A stretch of DNA of 64,000 bases from Comamonadaceae bacterium OH2545_COT-014 (GTDB lineage: Bacteria > Pseudomonadota > Gammaproteobacteria > Burkholderiales > Burkholderiaceae_C): contig RQYR01000006.1 in the NCBI GenBank assembly GCA_003859965.1, positions 60,497 to 124,496 on the forward strand, read 5' to 3'. Positions 1 to 11,522 of this stretch are shown here, piece after piece. Positions within the stretch are counted from its first letter, which is position 1. The number at the start of each line of letters is the position of its first letter. A program made the position numbers and the translations under genes. The notes under the pieces are model-generated. The model was not told the DNA's origin. It was given only the letters and a program-made list of their open reading frames with translations, and ran no database searches.

Positions 1-33
1 AATCCCAAAATCGAGGGCTGTGGTATGGCCCGC

Positions 34-68
34 GAGGCTTCAGCAGCAATGCTGAAGCCTCTTTTTTT
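34..68 (+). terminator. Rho-independent terminator
   Basis: A perfect 12-bp stem (arms 34-45 and 50-61, loop gcaa) is followed by seven T on the plus strand. It terminates a plus-strand transcript entering from the left of the window. On the minus strand the same stem lies just past the yidC stop but lacks a T-run on its far side, so it would be only a weak terminator for yidC. Confidence 0.85.
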
Positions 69-86
69 CATGCTTTCAACGCGGCT

Positions 87-1778
87 TCAACGAAACTTGG
101 GCAGGTTGAACTGCGGCGGCACGCCCATGCGGGTGTTGATGAGCCACTGCTGGGCGATGGTCAGGATGTTGTTCGTGATCCAGTACAGCACCAGGCCGGC
201 CGGGAAGAAGAAGAACATCACGCTGAACACCAGCGGCATGATCCACATCAGCTTGGCCTGCATGGGGTCGGGCGGCAGCGGGTTGAGCGCGGTTTGCAGC
301 AGCGTGGTCAGCGTCATCACGATGGGCAGGATGAAGTACGGGTCCTTGGCCGAGAGGTCCTGCACCCACAGCACCCAGGGCGCGCCGCGCATTTCCACGC
401 TGGACAGCAGCACCCAGTACAGCGCGATGAACACGGGGATCTGGATCATGATGGGCAGGCAGCCGCCCATGGGGTTGACCTTTTCCTCGCGGTAGATGCG
501 CATCATCTCCTGCTGCATCTGCTGCGGCTTGTCCTTCAGGCGCTCGCGCAGCGCCATGATCTTGGGGTTGATGGCCTTCATCTTGGCCATGCTGGCGTAG
601 GCCTTGGCGTTGAGCCAGTAGAAGGCGATTTTCAGCAGCACCACCAGCGCCACGATGGCCCAGCCCCAGTTGCCGATCAGGCTGTGCAGCCAGTACAGCA
701 GCTTGTACAGCGGCTTGGACAGGATGGTGAACCAGCCGTAGTCCTTGACCAGCTCCAGGCCGGGGGCCACGCCTTCCATCATCTTCTCGATTTGAGGGCC
801 GACGAACAGGCGCGTGTCCAGCACCTGGCTGGCGCCGGGGGCCACCGCCGGCACGGCAGCGATCATGCCGGCCGAATACAGGTTGGGGCCGAGCGCGCGC
901 ACGAAATTCTCGTGCCCTTGGTTCAGCAACCAGGCGCTGGCGAAGTAGTGCTGCGCCATGGCCACGTAACCCGCATCGGGCGAGGTTTTCTCGAAGCTGG
1001 CCTTGCCGCTGGCGATTTCCTTGAACTCCACCTTCTGGTACTTCTTCTCGGGCGTGTAGAAGGCCGGGCCGGTGAAGGTGGAATAAAAGCTGGATTCGCC
1101 GGGCGCCTTGTTGCCGTCGCGCACCAGCTGCACGTAAAGCTGGGGCGAGACGGGTTGTGCGCCCTGGTTGATCACTTCGTGGCGGGCCTGAATGACATAG
1201 GAGCCACGTTCCAGCGTATAGGTCTTGACGAGCTTGACACCGTTGACCTCCGGGGATTCAAAGCGCAGGGTCAGCGTGTTGGCGCCCTCGGCCATTTGAC
1301 GCTCGCCCGTGAACGTCATCACTGTCTCGTGCGTAGGCAACGCCGCGCCACCCTGCCCGCCAATCAGGCCTGACTGCGCCAGATACACGCGCTCGCGGCT
1401 GTCATCCAGCAGCACAAAGGGCTGACCAGGCTGGTCCGCATCGTCATAGCGGAGAAATTCGCTGTGTACGAGGGAGCCGCCGCGTGTATCGAAGACCAGC
1501 TTCATGACGTCGGTACGCACATCGATGCGTTCGGCGGCCACAGCCGGCGCCGCCGGCACCGGGGCCGACGACGTATTGCCCGGCACATGGCCGGCCACCG
1601 CGCCAGGCGCGGCGCTGGGCACGGCCGATGCAGGCGCACCGCTGACTGTTGCGGCGGGTGCGGCGGAACGGGGGAAGAAGGTGGCCGAGCGGCCGTGGTG
1701 AACCTGCCATTGATCCCACAGCATGATGAGGGAGAAAGCAAAGATCACCCACAGGATGGTGCGGCGAATATCGTTCAT
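87..1778 (-). CDS. yidC: Membrane protein insertase YidC
   Basis: YidC/Oxa1 insertase of the inner membrane, which places membrane proteins with or without SecYEG. The 563-residue product begins with a single hydrophobic anchor (about residues 8-22), followed by a large periplasmic domain of the Gram-negative type (about 60-345). The conserved Oxa1-fold core follows at about 350-545 and includes the region around NAKAYASMAKMKAINPKI and the final hairpin with MFFFFPAGLVLYW. Length fits proteobacterial YidC (about 550). The ATG at 1776-1778 overlaps the yidD stop as ATGA, so the two are probably translationally coupled. Last gene of the rpmH-rnpA-yidD-yidC run visible here. Confidence 0.97.
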   Translation of the reverse strand: MNDIRRTILWVIFAFSLIMLWDQWQVHHGRSATFFPRSAAPAATVSGAPASAVPSAAPGAVAGHVPGNTSSAPVPAAPAVAAERIDVRTDVMKLVFDTRGGSLVHSEFLRYDDADQPGQPFVLLDDSRERVYLAQSGLIGGQGGAALPTHETVMTFTGERQMAEGANTLTLRFESPEVNGVKLVKTYTLERGSYVIQARHEVINQGAQPVSPQLYVQLVRDGNKAPGESSFYSTFTGPAFYTPEKKYQKVEFKEIASGKASFEKTSPDAGYVAMAQHYFASAWLLNQGHENFVRALGPNLYSAGMIAAVPAVAPGASQVLDTRLFVGPQIEKMMEGVAPGLELVKDYGWFTILSKPLYKLLYWLHSLIGNWGWAIVALVVLLKIAFYWLNAKAYASMAKMKAINPKIMALRERLKDKPQQMQQEMMRIYREEKVNPMGGCLPIMIQIPVFIALYWVLLSSVEMRGAPWVLWVQDLSAKDPYFILPIVMTLTTLLQTALNPLPPDPMQAKLMWIMPLVFSVMFFFFPAGLVLYWITNNILTIAQQWLINTRMGVPPQFNLPKFR

Positions 1779-2056
1779 GGGGATTCTTGATTGGGGGCGC
1801 CAGCCGCCCCGCGTGACAACAATGACGAAAAAAGACGCGGCGCCTCATCAGGCACCGGGTCGCAGCCGCCTTGGCACCACGGGCCGCAGCGCGCCAAGCG
1901 GCGCAACGTAAGGTAGCTGCCAACGGCGGCGCCATGGCGCTCCAGCGCCCCGATGGCATAGATGGAGCAGGTGGGTTCGAACCGGCAGGCCGACCCCAGC
2001 CAGGGCGACAGCAACAGCCGATAACAGCGAACCAGGTTGATTAGCAGCCTGCGCAT
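1775..2056 (-). CDS. yidD: Membrane protein insertion efficiency factor YidD
   Basis: Small YidD/Hcp family protein that sits on the inner face of the membrane through an amphipathic N-terminus and assists YidC-dependent insertion. The family signature is intact: RLLINLVRCYRLLLSPWLGSACRFEPTCSIYA, with the Cys-rich CRFEPTCS centre (quoted across two short segments), then a second GGCDPVP motif near the end. I chose the ATG at 2054-2056 (93 codons); the frame is open up to a GTG at 2080. The C-terminus overlaps the yidC start by four bases. Position between rnpA and yidC is the usual one. Confidence 0.93.
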   Translation of the reverse strand: MRRLLINLVRCYRLLLSPWLGSACRFEPTCSIYAIGALERHGAAVGSYLTLRRLARCGPWCQGGCDPVPDEAPRLFSSLLSRGAAGAPNQESP

Positions 2057-2144
2057 GGCGTCACCGCAAAAGCACCACACCGGCCCAAGTCATGCGCTGC
2101 CCGCCAAGCGCGGTGGGCATCCCGTTGAAGGAAGCAAAAGCGCG

Positions 2145-2660
2145 TCATGGACTGGCACTCTGGCTTTGGATGGCACGCGCCGCCCGTGCCAGCAGCTGCG
2201 TCAACTCGCCACGCACCGCGCGCTTCAGCGCAACGGATGTGGCGCTAGGAAACTCCGCAGTGGCAAATGCAGCGCGCAGCCGCACCAAATGCACCCCGGG
2301 AGGCAGCGCGCTGGCGTGAGCCGCCTCCAAGGCATGAATTTGCCGCCGAACGGTATTGCGCGTGACGGATCGCCGGGCCCAACGCTTGGGCGCCATAGCG
2401 CTCAACCAGACGCCACTGGCCGGGCTGAACAGCGCCAGCCATGGATGGCCGGCAGCTTCCGCACCCGGCAGCAGCTCTTGCGCCGCAGGCCACGCCAAGT
2501 GATGCCAGGCGAAATGAGGGCTGCGCGCCACCGGAGGAACGCGCAGCAGTGCCTGGAACTGGGCCCGTGTTTTCAGGCGGCGCCAAGCCACCGGCGCGGC
2601 TGGCCGGGGAGCATCGCCAGGTGCACTGTGTTTTGCAGTGACAGGCAAAGCGGCCGACAC
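2145..2660 (-). CDS. rnpA: Ribonuclease P protein component
   Basis: Protein subunit of RNase P, which matures tRNA 5' ends together with the rnpB RNA (found at 63.2-63.6 kb). It carries the basic family motif KRWARRSVTRNTVRRQIHAL, equivalent to the RNR signature helix, preceded by the N-terminal RLKTRAQFQALL segment. At 171 codons it is longer than E. coli RnpA (119); the extra length is an Ala/Pro-rich N-terminus and a C-terminal tail. The start is uncertain: the ORF opens with a GTG at 2660, 25 bp after rpmH, without a clear ribosome binding site. Confidence 0.9.
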   Translation of the reverse strand: MSAALPVTAKHSAPGDAPRPAAPVAWRRLKTRAQFQALLRVPPVARSPHFAWHHLAWPAAQELLPGAEAAGHPWLALFSPASGVWLSAMAPKRWARRSVTRNTVRRQIHALEAAHASALPPGVHLVRLRAAFATAEFPSATSVALKRAVRGELTQLLARAARAIQSQSASP

Positions 2661-2685
2661 CGGAGCCCGCTGGCGCGTTGATTGA

Positions 2686-2820
2686 TTAGACTGCCAGACG
2701 CTTGCGGCCTTTGGCGCGACGTGCCTTGATTACGGCACGACCGCCACGCGTTTTCATGCGCACCAGAAAGCCGTGCGTGCGAGCACGACGGGTTTTGGAC
2801 GGTTGATAAGTACGCTTCAT
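2686..2820 (-). CDS. rpmH: 50S ribosomal protein L34
   Basis: A 44-residue basic protein starting [18 protein letters not shown] and ending KGRKRLAV, an essentially canonical L34 sequence of standard length. It is first in the minus-strand run that leads away from the origin. The reading frame was assigned directly from the bases at 2686-2820. Confidence 0.97.
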   Translation of the reverse strand: MKRTYQPSKTRRARTHGFLVRMKTRGGRAVIKARRAKGRKRLAV

Positions 2821-3240
2821 CGCCATGACGAATTTCCTTGAATAAAAAAACAGAACAACGGAGACGGCTCGGCTTGCCAGTCAGGCCCGCCGAAGGCGGT
2901 ATGGTCAAAACGCGACGAGCTGCGCTGTGGCATGCCAAGCACGCGCCACGGTTGAACCGTGAGACAGATGAGTGGAGGTCAGCGCGAACCAGCGCAACCG
3001 TGCTGCCGGACTCTGCAGACAGAGCCCGGCAACCCAGGCAACGGCATTCGTCAACACCAGCACCCCTTCACGGCCCTCGTGTCCAGCCCGAAGCAGACGC
3101 AACCCAACCTCCCCGCCTATCGGGAAACCCGCAATTATTGCAAATTCCCCATGAACTAGCCAGCCGCATGGATTTCAAGGCAGCAACCGGCGCTGTCTAT
3201 GCACTGGCGCAGCGGCACAAACGCAAAACGCGCCAAAGGC

Positions 3241-3275
3241 ACATGCCGGGGGCTTGTGTCAAGCCCCCGGCATGT
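3241..3275. repeat. Perfect inverted repeat upstream of dnaA
   Basis: The two 16-base arms (3241-3256 ACATGCCGGGGGCTTG and 3260-3275) are exact reverse complements around a 3-base centre (tgt). The right arm overlaps the first DnaA box by three bases. No T-run follows, so it is not a normal terminator. It could be a protein-binding site or a cruciform in the origin/dnaA promoter region. Confidence 0.9.
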
Positions 3276-3281
3276 GGATAA
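3273..3281 (-). promoter_or_regulatory. DnaA box (perfect consensus)
   Basis: TGTGGATAA, the reverse complement of the consensus TTATCCACA. It overlaps a possible dnaA -10 element (TAAAAT, 3279-3284), an arrangement that would allow DnaA to repress its own gene. Confidence 0.85.
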
Positions 3282-3322
3282 AATCGCTGCCCTGCTCATT
3301 TTGAGCTCCGCCCGCTGCCAGG

Positions 3323-3331
3323 TTATCCACA
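3323..3331 (+). promoter_or_regulatory. DnaA box (perfect consensus)
   Basis: TTATCCACA, 20 bases upstream of the dnaA start codon and facing the box at 3273-3281. Confidence 0.85.
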
Positions 3332-3351
3332 GACCGGGCGCTGTCTTCCGC

Positions 3352-4791
3352 ATGTTGCCACCCACGCCCCATCCCTCATCCTCCGCGCCCGCCGATGCCG
3401 GTCAGGCCTTATGGCTGGCCTGCACCAACGCCTTGGCGCAAGACCTGCCAGAGCCCCAGTTCAACATCTGGATCAAGCCACTCGTGGCACAGGTGGCGGC
3501 AGACTTTTCCCGTGTGACGGTGTTCGCCGCCAACCGTTTCAAGCTGGACTGGATTCGCACCCAGTTTGCCGGTCGCATCGCCGACACGCTGGAACGCCTG
3601 CATGGCCAGCCGGTTCATCTTGAGTTAGCAATCACTCCCCGAATTTCTCCCACTGCAAAAGGAAACTCCGAAACGAAGCCGGTGCCCGCAGACCTTGCTG
3701 GCACAGCCACCACCGCCTCTTTGTCGGCTCCCGAACTGGCGCCGACGGAAGAGGCGCCCGCCAGCGGCTTTCGCAACCGGCTCAATGGTGCGCTGACTTT
3801 TGAAACCCTGGTCGAAGGCTCGGCCAACCGCATGGCGCGCGCGGCGGCGCTGCATGTGGCGGGCTCGCCAGGCAAGCTCTACAACCCGCTGTTCATTTAC
3901 GGCGGCGTGGGGCTGGGCAAAACGCATTTGGTGCATGCCGTGGGAAACCGGCTGCTGCAGCAGCGCCCCGATGCGAAAGTTCTCTACATCCATGCGGAGC
4001 AGTTTGTGTCGGATGTGGTCAAGGCGTATCAGCGCAAGACCTTCGAGCAGTTCAAGGACAAGTACCACTCGCTTGATTTGCTGCTGATCGACGACGTGCA
4101 GTTCTTTGCCAACAAGGAGCGTACGCAAGAGGAGTTTTTCAACGCCTTCGAAGCGCTGCTGGCCAAGAAAAGCCACATCGTGATGACCAGCGACACCTAT
4201 CCGAAAGGCTTGACCGATATCCACGAGCGGCTCATTTCGCGCTTTGATGCCGGTCTGACGGTGGCCATCGAGCCGCCGGAGCTGGAAATGCGCGTGGCCA
4301 TTCTCATCAGCAAGGCCGAGTCCGAAGGGGCCGAGATGCCGGAGGAGGTGGCGTTTTTTGTGGCGAAGAACGTGCGCTCCAACGTGCGCGAGCTGGAAGG
4401 GGCGCTACGCAAAATTCTGGCTTACTCGCGCTTCAACCAAAAGGACATCTCCATTGCCCTGGCACGCGAGGCGCTGCGCGACCTGCTGTCCATCCAGAAC
4501 CGGCAAATTGGGGTGGAGAACATCCAGAAAACGGTGGCCGACTATTACAAGATCAAGGTCGCCGACATGTACAGCAAGAAGCGCCCGGCCAGCATCGCCC
4601 GGCCGCGCCAGATCGCCATGTACCTGGCCAAGGAGCTGACGCAGAAAAGCCTGCCTGAAATTGGGGAACTCTTTGGCGGGCGCGATCACACCACGGTGCT
4701 GCACGCGGTGCGCAAGATCGCGGGTGAGCGCCAGCAAAACACCGAGCTGAACCAGCAGCTGCATGTGCTGGAGCAGACACTCAAGGGTTAA
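3352..4791 (+). CDS. dnaA: Chromosomal replication initiator protein DnaA
   Basis: Initiator ATPase that binds DnaA boxes and opens oriC. The frame is open upstream to 3199, but that part runs through the DnaA boxes, so the ATG at 3352 (479 residues) is taken as the start. Domain I is recognisable at [23 protein letters not shown] variable linker follows to about residue 145. The AAA+ domain has Walker [10 protein letters not shown] (about 183-191), Walker [10 protein letters not shown] (about 243) and the arginine-finger region LISRFDAGL. The C-terminal DNA-binding domain carries [15 protein letters not shown]. Length matches betaproteobacterial DnaA. Confidence 0.98.
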   Translation: MLPPTPHPSSSAPADAGQALWLACTNALAQDLPEPQFNIWIKPLVAQVAADFSRVTVFAANRFKLDWIRTQFAGRIADTLERLHGQPVHLELAITPRISPTAKGNSETKPVPADLAGTATTASLSAPELAPTEEAPASGFRNRLNGALTFETLVEGSANRMARAAALHVAGSPGKLYNPLFIYGGVGLGKTHLVHAVGNRLLQQRPDAKVLYIHAEQFVSDVVKAYQRKTFEQFKDKYHSLDLLLIDDVQFFANKERTQEEFFNAFEALLAKKSHIVMTSDTYPKGLTDIHERLISRFDAGLTVAIEPPELEMRVAILISKAESEGAEMPEEVAFFVAKNVRSNVRELEGALRKILAYSRFNQKDISIALAREALRDLLSIQNRQIGVENIQKTVADYYKIKVADMYSKKRPASIARPRQIAMYLAKELTQKSLPEIGELFGGRDHTTVLHAVRKIAGERQQNTELNQQLHVLEQTLKG

Positions 4792-5004
4792 GAACCCGCT
4801 ACCCAGCCCTTGAATATGCAACGCCCGGGCGCCCAGTCAAGCCAGGGCATCCAGGCCAGTGAAAGACAGGCCAAAAAGCGGCGACAATACATAGTTGGGT
4901 TGCGTGCCCCAAAGGCGTTCCAGAGCACCCCGGAACACCCCCGACGCCCGCCCGTCCGACCGAAGCCCTTTACCAGACGCCATTCATATCGACACGAGGA
5001 AGCC

Positions 5005-8804
<3,800 letters not shown>

Positions 8805-9350
8805 GCAAACTGCCCGCCTGGGGGCAAGGCGCGGGGGCTCGGCCCGTCAGGCAGCGGCACACGGGCAACGCGGCCTCGGGCCAGACGCAAAAACGCCAGC
8901 CCCCTTGCCACGCGCGGTGAACCGTGAAGGCAACGGTCTTGCCCCCTGCCCCCACCCCAAGGGCGCGCGCCTGCTATGGGCTTTGGCAGGCGCGGTCACA
9001 GCCGCTCTGCGCCGCCCGCCATGCTGCAAACCTCCCTTGCGTGCCACAGCCAGCCCTGGGCGCGCCACCCTGTTGGCAGCACACCCCCCGCTGGCTTGGT
9101 GATTGGCCTGAACGTGCAGAGCCAGCGGCCAGTGGCCCAGGCTGACAGGCCGCCCTTGGCAGAGATTTCAGAGATTTGCCTGCCATGCCCCCAGCCGGGC
9201 GATGCGGGCGGCGCTTCCATTCAAAAGTTTTGCAAAAATTTTGCAATTCCGTTGAATCATTTTGCACGCCATTTCCCTAGACTGCGCTACCCGCCCATGG
9301 CCTGCCCCACGCGGCAGCCGTGTCACACCTGTTTTTTCCTGTGCCGTGAA
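8805..9350. other. Intergenic region without a supported gene
   Basis: 546 bp between gyrB and cybB. The first 400 bases are GC-rich and show no gene I would defend; the open frames there have no recognisable product. The last 130 bases become AT-rich and hold three phased TTTTGCA repeats (9228-9266), the likely control region of the cytochrome b561/YceI genes. Confidence 0.6.
9228..9266 (+). promoter_or_regulatory. Three phased TTTTGCA direct repeats
   Basis: TTTTGCA occurs at 9228-9234, 9239-9245 and 9260-9266. The start-to-start spacings of 11 and 21 bases correspond to one and two helical turns, so the repeats lie on one face of the DNA. Likely a regulator site upstream of cybB; the regulator is unknown. 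Confidence 0.5.
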
Positions 9351-9935
9351 ATGAGTGCGCCATCCGCCCTTGCCCCTGCCCGCTACAGCTTTCCCGCCAT
9401 CGCCCTGCACTGGCTGCTGGCGCTGGCGCTGGTGGGCGTGTTCGTCATGGGGCTGTACATGACCAGCCTGCCGTTCTCGCCGCAGCGGCTCAAGCTCTAC
9501 AACTGGCACAAATGGGCGGGCGTGGTCATTCTGGCGCTGTCGGCGCTGCGCCTGCTGTGGCGCTTCACGCATCGCCCGCCACCGCTGCCGGCGCCGGTGC
9601 AGGCCGCCATGCCCGGCTGGCAGCGCGTGGCGCATCATGGCATTCACCATCTGATGTACCTGCTCTTTTTCGCCGTGCCGCTGCTGGGCTGGGCCTACAG
9701 CTCGGCGGCGGGTTTTCCCATCGTGCTGTTCGGCCAATGGCCGCTGCCCGACTTCGTGGGGGCCGACAAGGCGCTGGCCCAGGCCATCAAGCCTTGGCAT
9801 GCCTTCTCCGCCTATGCGCTGGCGGCGCTGGCGCTGCTGCACGTGGCGGCCGCGCTCAAGCACCAGTTCATCGACCGCGACGGCCTGCTGGCGCGCATGG
9901 CGCCCTGCGCCTGCGGTGGCAAGGCCGCGCCATGA
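9351..9935 (+). CDS. cybB: Cytochrome b561
   Basis: Four-helix di-haem inner-membrane cytochrome b of the YodB/CybB family. The 194-residue product begins MSAPSALAPARYSFPAIALHWLLALALVG. Candidate haem-ligand histidines sit in ALHW (helix 1), NWHKWAG (helix 2), AHHGIHHLMYLLF (helix 3) and ALLHVAAALKHQF (helix 4). The ATG at 9351 was chosen because upstream codons cross the AT-rich control region. Two periplasmic YceI proteins follow directly, a common grouping in proteobacteria where the cytochrome probably exchanges electrons with quinone. Confidence 0.9.
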   Translation: MSAPSALAPARYSFPAIALHWLLALALVGVFVMGLYMTSLPFSPQRLKLYNWHKWAGVVILALSALRLLWRFTHRPPPLPAPVQAAMPGWQRVAHHGIHHLMYLLFFAVPLLGWAYSSAAGFPIVLFGQWPLPDFVGADKALAQAIKPWHAFSAYALAALALLHVAAALKHQFIDRDGLLARMAPCACGGKAAP

Positions 9936-10000
9936 CAGACTGGCACGCACAGGATCGCGCCATGCACGTCACTTTTCCCCCTAAGGAGGTTTATTTCCTC

Positions 10001-10582
10001 ATGTTCAAAACCACCACCCGCCTCGTCGCCGCCGGCCTGATGGCCGCCACGCTTGCCGCGCCCGCGCTGGCGCAGCAAAAGCTCGTGCCTGCGCAAAGCA
10101 GCATCCACTTCGTCAGCAAGCAAATGGGGGTGCCGGTGGAAGGGCACTTTGGCAAGTTTGATGCGCAGATTGCCTTCGACCCGGCCAAGCCCGAGACCGC
10201 CAAGATCGCCTTCACCGTGGATACGGGCAGCGCCACGCTGGGCGTGAAAGAAACCGACGCCGAATTGCCCAAACCCACCTGGTTCAACGTGGCCAAGTTT
10301 CCCCAGGCCACCTTCCAGTCCACCCGCGTGAAGGCGCTGGGCGGCGGCAAGTTCGAGGTGGCGGGCCAGCTCGCCATCAAGGGTCAGAGCCAGGCGGTCA
10401 CGGTGCCGGTAGCGCTCACGCAAAGCGGCCAGCTCACCACGGCCACCGGCAGCTTCACCATCCAGCGCCTGGCATTCAAGATTGGCGAAGGCGAATGGGC
10501 CGACACCGCCATGGTGGCCGATGACGTGCAGGTTCGCTTCAAGCTGTCGCTGTCTGGCGTCAACCCGCTGCCCGCCAAATAA
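10001..10582 (+). CDS. YceI family periplasmic protein (first copy)
   Basis: Secreted lipocalin-like beta-barrel of the YceI family, whose members bind polyisoprenoids. The signal peptide is MFKTTTRLVAAGLMAATLAAPALA with cleavage after ALA; the mature part starts QQKLVPAQSSIHFVSKQMG. The closing FTIQRLAFKIGEGEWADT motif is typical of the family. The start is fixed by a near-perfect Shine-Dalgarno TAAGGAGGT at 9982-9990. At 193 residues it is of normal length. It shares family with the next gene but only limited identity, so the pair is an old duplication or two separate acquisitions. Confidence 0.92.
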   Translation: MFKTTTRLVAAGLMAATLAAPALAQQKLVPAQSSIHFVSKQMGVPVEGHFGKFDAQIAFDPAKPETAKIAFTVDTGSATLGVKETDAELPKPTWFNVAKFPQATFQSTRVKALGGGKFEVAGQLAIKGQSQAVTVPVALTQSGQLTTATGSFTIQRLAFKIGEGEWADTAMVADDVQVRFKLSLSGVNPLPAK

Positions 10583-10670
10583 GGCCGCAACACGCCTCGG
10601 CCGCCTTGCGCACGCGGCCCCATGAACTGTTTTTTGTCTGTCGTCACCCTCAGTAGAAAGGAAAAGCACC

Positions 10671-11246
10671 ATGCGTCACACCCTCACCGCCCTGGCCGCC
10701 TGCGCCGCCCTGGCTGCCGCCGCACTGCCCGCACACGCGGCGGACTACGCCATTGAACCCAGCCATACCTCGGCCCTGTTCGAGATCAGCCACTTCGGCG
10801 CCTCGTTCAACCGCGTGCGCTTCGACAAAGAAGAAGGCCGCGTGCAGTTCGACCCGGCCGCCAAGACCGGCCGCGTGGAGCTGAAGATCGACGCCGCCAG
10901 CATCAGCAGCGGCGTGCCCGCGTTCGACAAGCACCTCAAGGGCGCCGACATCTTCGACGTGGAAAAGCACCCCGCCATCACCTTCGTGGGAGACAAATTC
11001 GTCTTCAACGGCGACAAGGTGGCTGAAGTGAGCGGCCAGCTCACCATCAAGGGCCAAACGCATCCCGTCACCCTCAAGGCCAAACAATTCAACTGCTTTG
11101 CCCACCCCATGCTCAAGCGTGAAGTGTGCGGCGGCGACTTCGAAGCCGTGATCGACCGCACCCAGTGGGACCTGGGCTACGGCCTGAACACCGTAGCCGG
11201 CAAGGAAGTGCGCATCCTCGCCACGGTGGAAGCCGTCAAGCAGTAA
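10671..11246 (+). CDS. yceI: YceI family periplasmic protein (second copy)
   Basis: 191 residues with signal peptide MRHTLTALAACAALAAAALPAHAA and mature start DYAIEPSHTSALFEISHFG. Conserved YceI features are FDKEEGRVQFDPAAKTG, the SGVPAFDKHLKG stretch and LTIKGQTHPVTLKAKQFNCF. A good ribosome binding site (AGAAAGGA) precedes the ATG. It lies 88 bp after the first YceI gene and is followed by a strong terminator, so cybB-yceI-yceI is probably one transcription unit. E. coli YceI resembles this copy more than the first one. Confidence 0.92.
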   Translation: MRHTLTALAACAALAAAALPAHAADYAIEPSHTSALFEISHFGASFNRVRFDKEEGRVQFDPAAKTGRVELKIDAASISSGVPAFDKHLKGADIFDVEKHPAITFVGDKFVFNGDKVAEVSGQLTIKGQTHPVTLKAKQFNCFAHPMLKREVCGGDFEAVIDRTQWDLGYGLNTVAGKEVRILATVEAVKQ

Positions 11247-11289
11247 ACCAGCCCCTGGCAGGCTGGTTGACAGCCTGATTGCCCAAAAG

Positions 11290-11330
11290 GCGCCTGCGGC
11301 CCGTCCCATGGGCCGCAGGCGCTCTTTTTT
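11290..11330 (+). terminator. Rho-independent terminator
   Basis: A 13-bp perfect stem (GCGCCTGCGGCCC, 11290-11302, with 11310-11322), loop of seven, then TCTTTTTTT. It closes the cybB-yceI unit 43 bp after the last stop codon. Confidence 0.92.
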
Positions 11331-11522
11331 TGATAGTTCCTCGCGCCATGCCACCGGCTGCCACACTTGCCGCCCCCGCCGCGCGGCGCTTGGCCACCCA
11401 AGGACAGGCAGCGGCCCGCATGCCCACACCGGCAGCCGCGCGGGACAATAAGCGCCCCCGTTAAGCGCCCCCGGCCAACAGGCCGCCGGCTGCCGCCCCC
11501 GTTTCCTAGCCACACTCGCTTC

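Larger units (their letters stand above)
2821..3351. other. oriC-like intergenic region between rpmH and dnaA
   Basis: A 531-bp stretch with no convincing gene, flanked by divergent rpmH and dnaA. It contains two perfect DnaA boxes in opposite orientation (3273-3281 and 3323-3331) and a perfect palindrome (3241-3275). A short AT-rich patch around 3131-3149 (caattattgcaaatt) could be an unwinding element. The change of coding strand here fits replication starting in this interval. Only two consensus boxes are visible, so weaker boxes must exist if this is the full origin; I did not compute GC skew. Confidence 0.75.

Noticed and set aside
3199..3351. N-terminal extension of DnaA into the origin
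   Set aside because: These codons contain both DnaA boxes and half the palindrome, and DnaA proteins start near the WIKPL-containing domain I, so ATG 3352 is preferred.
4792..5004. A second origin between dnaA and dnaN
   Set aside because: No consensus DnaA box and no AT-rich block; only a weak promoter-like stretch near 4885.
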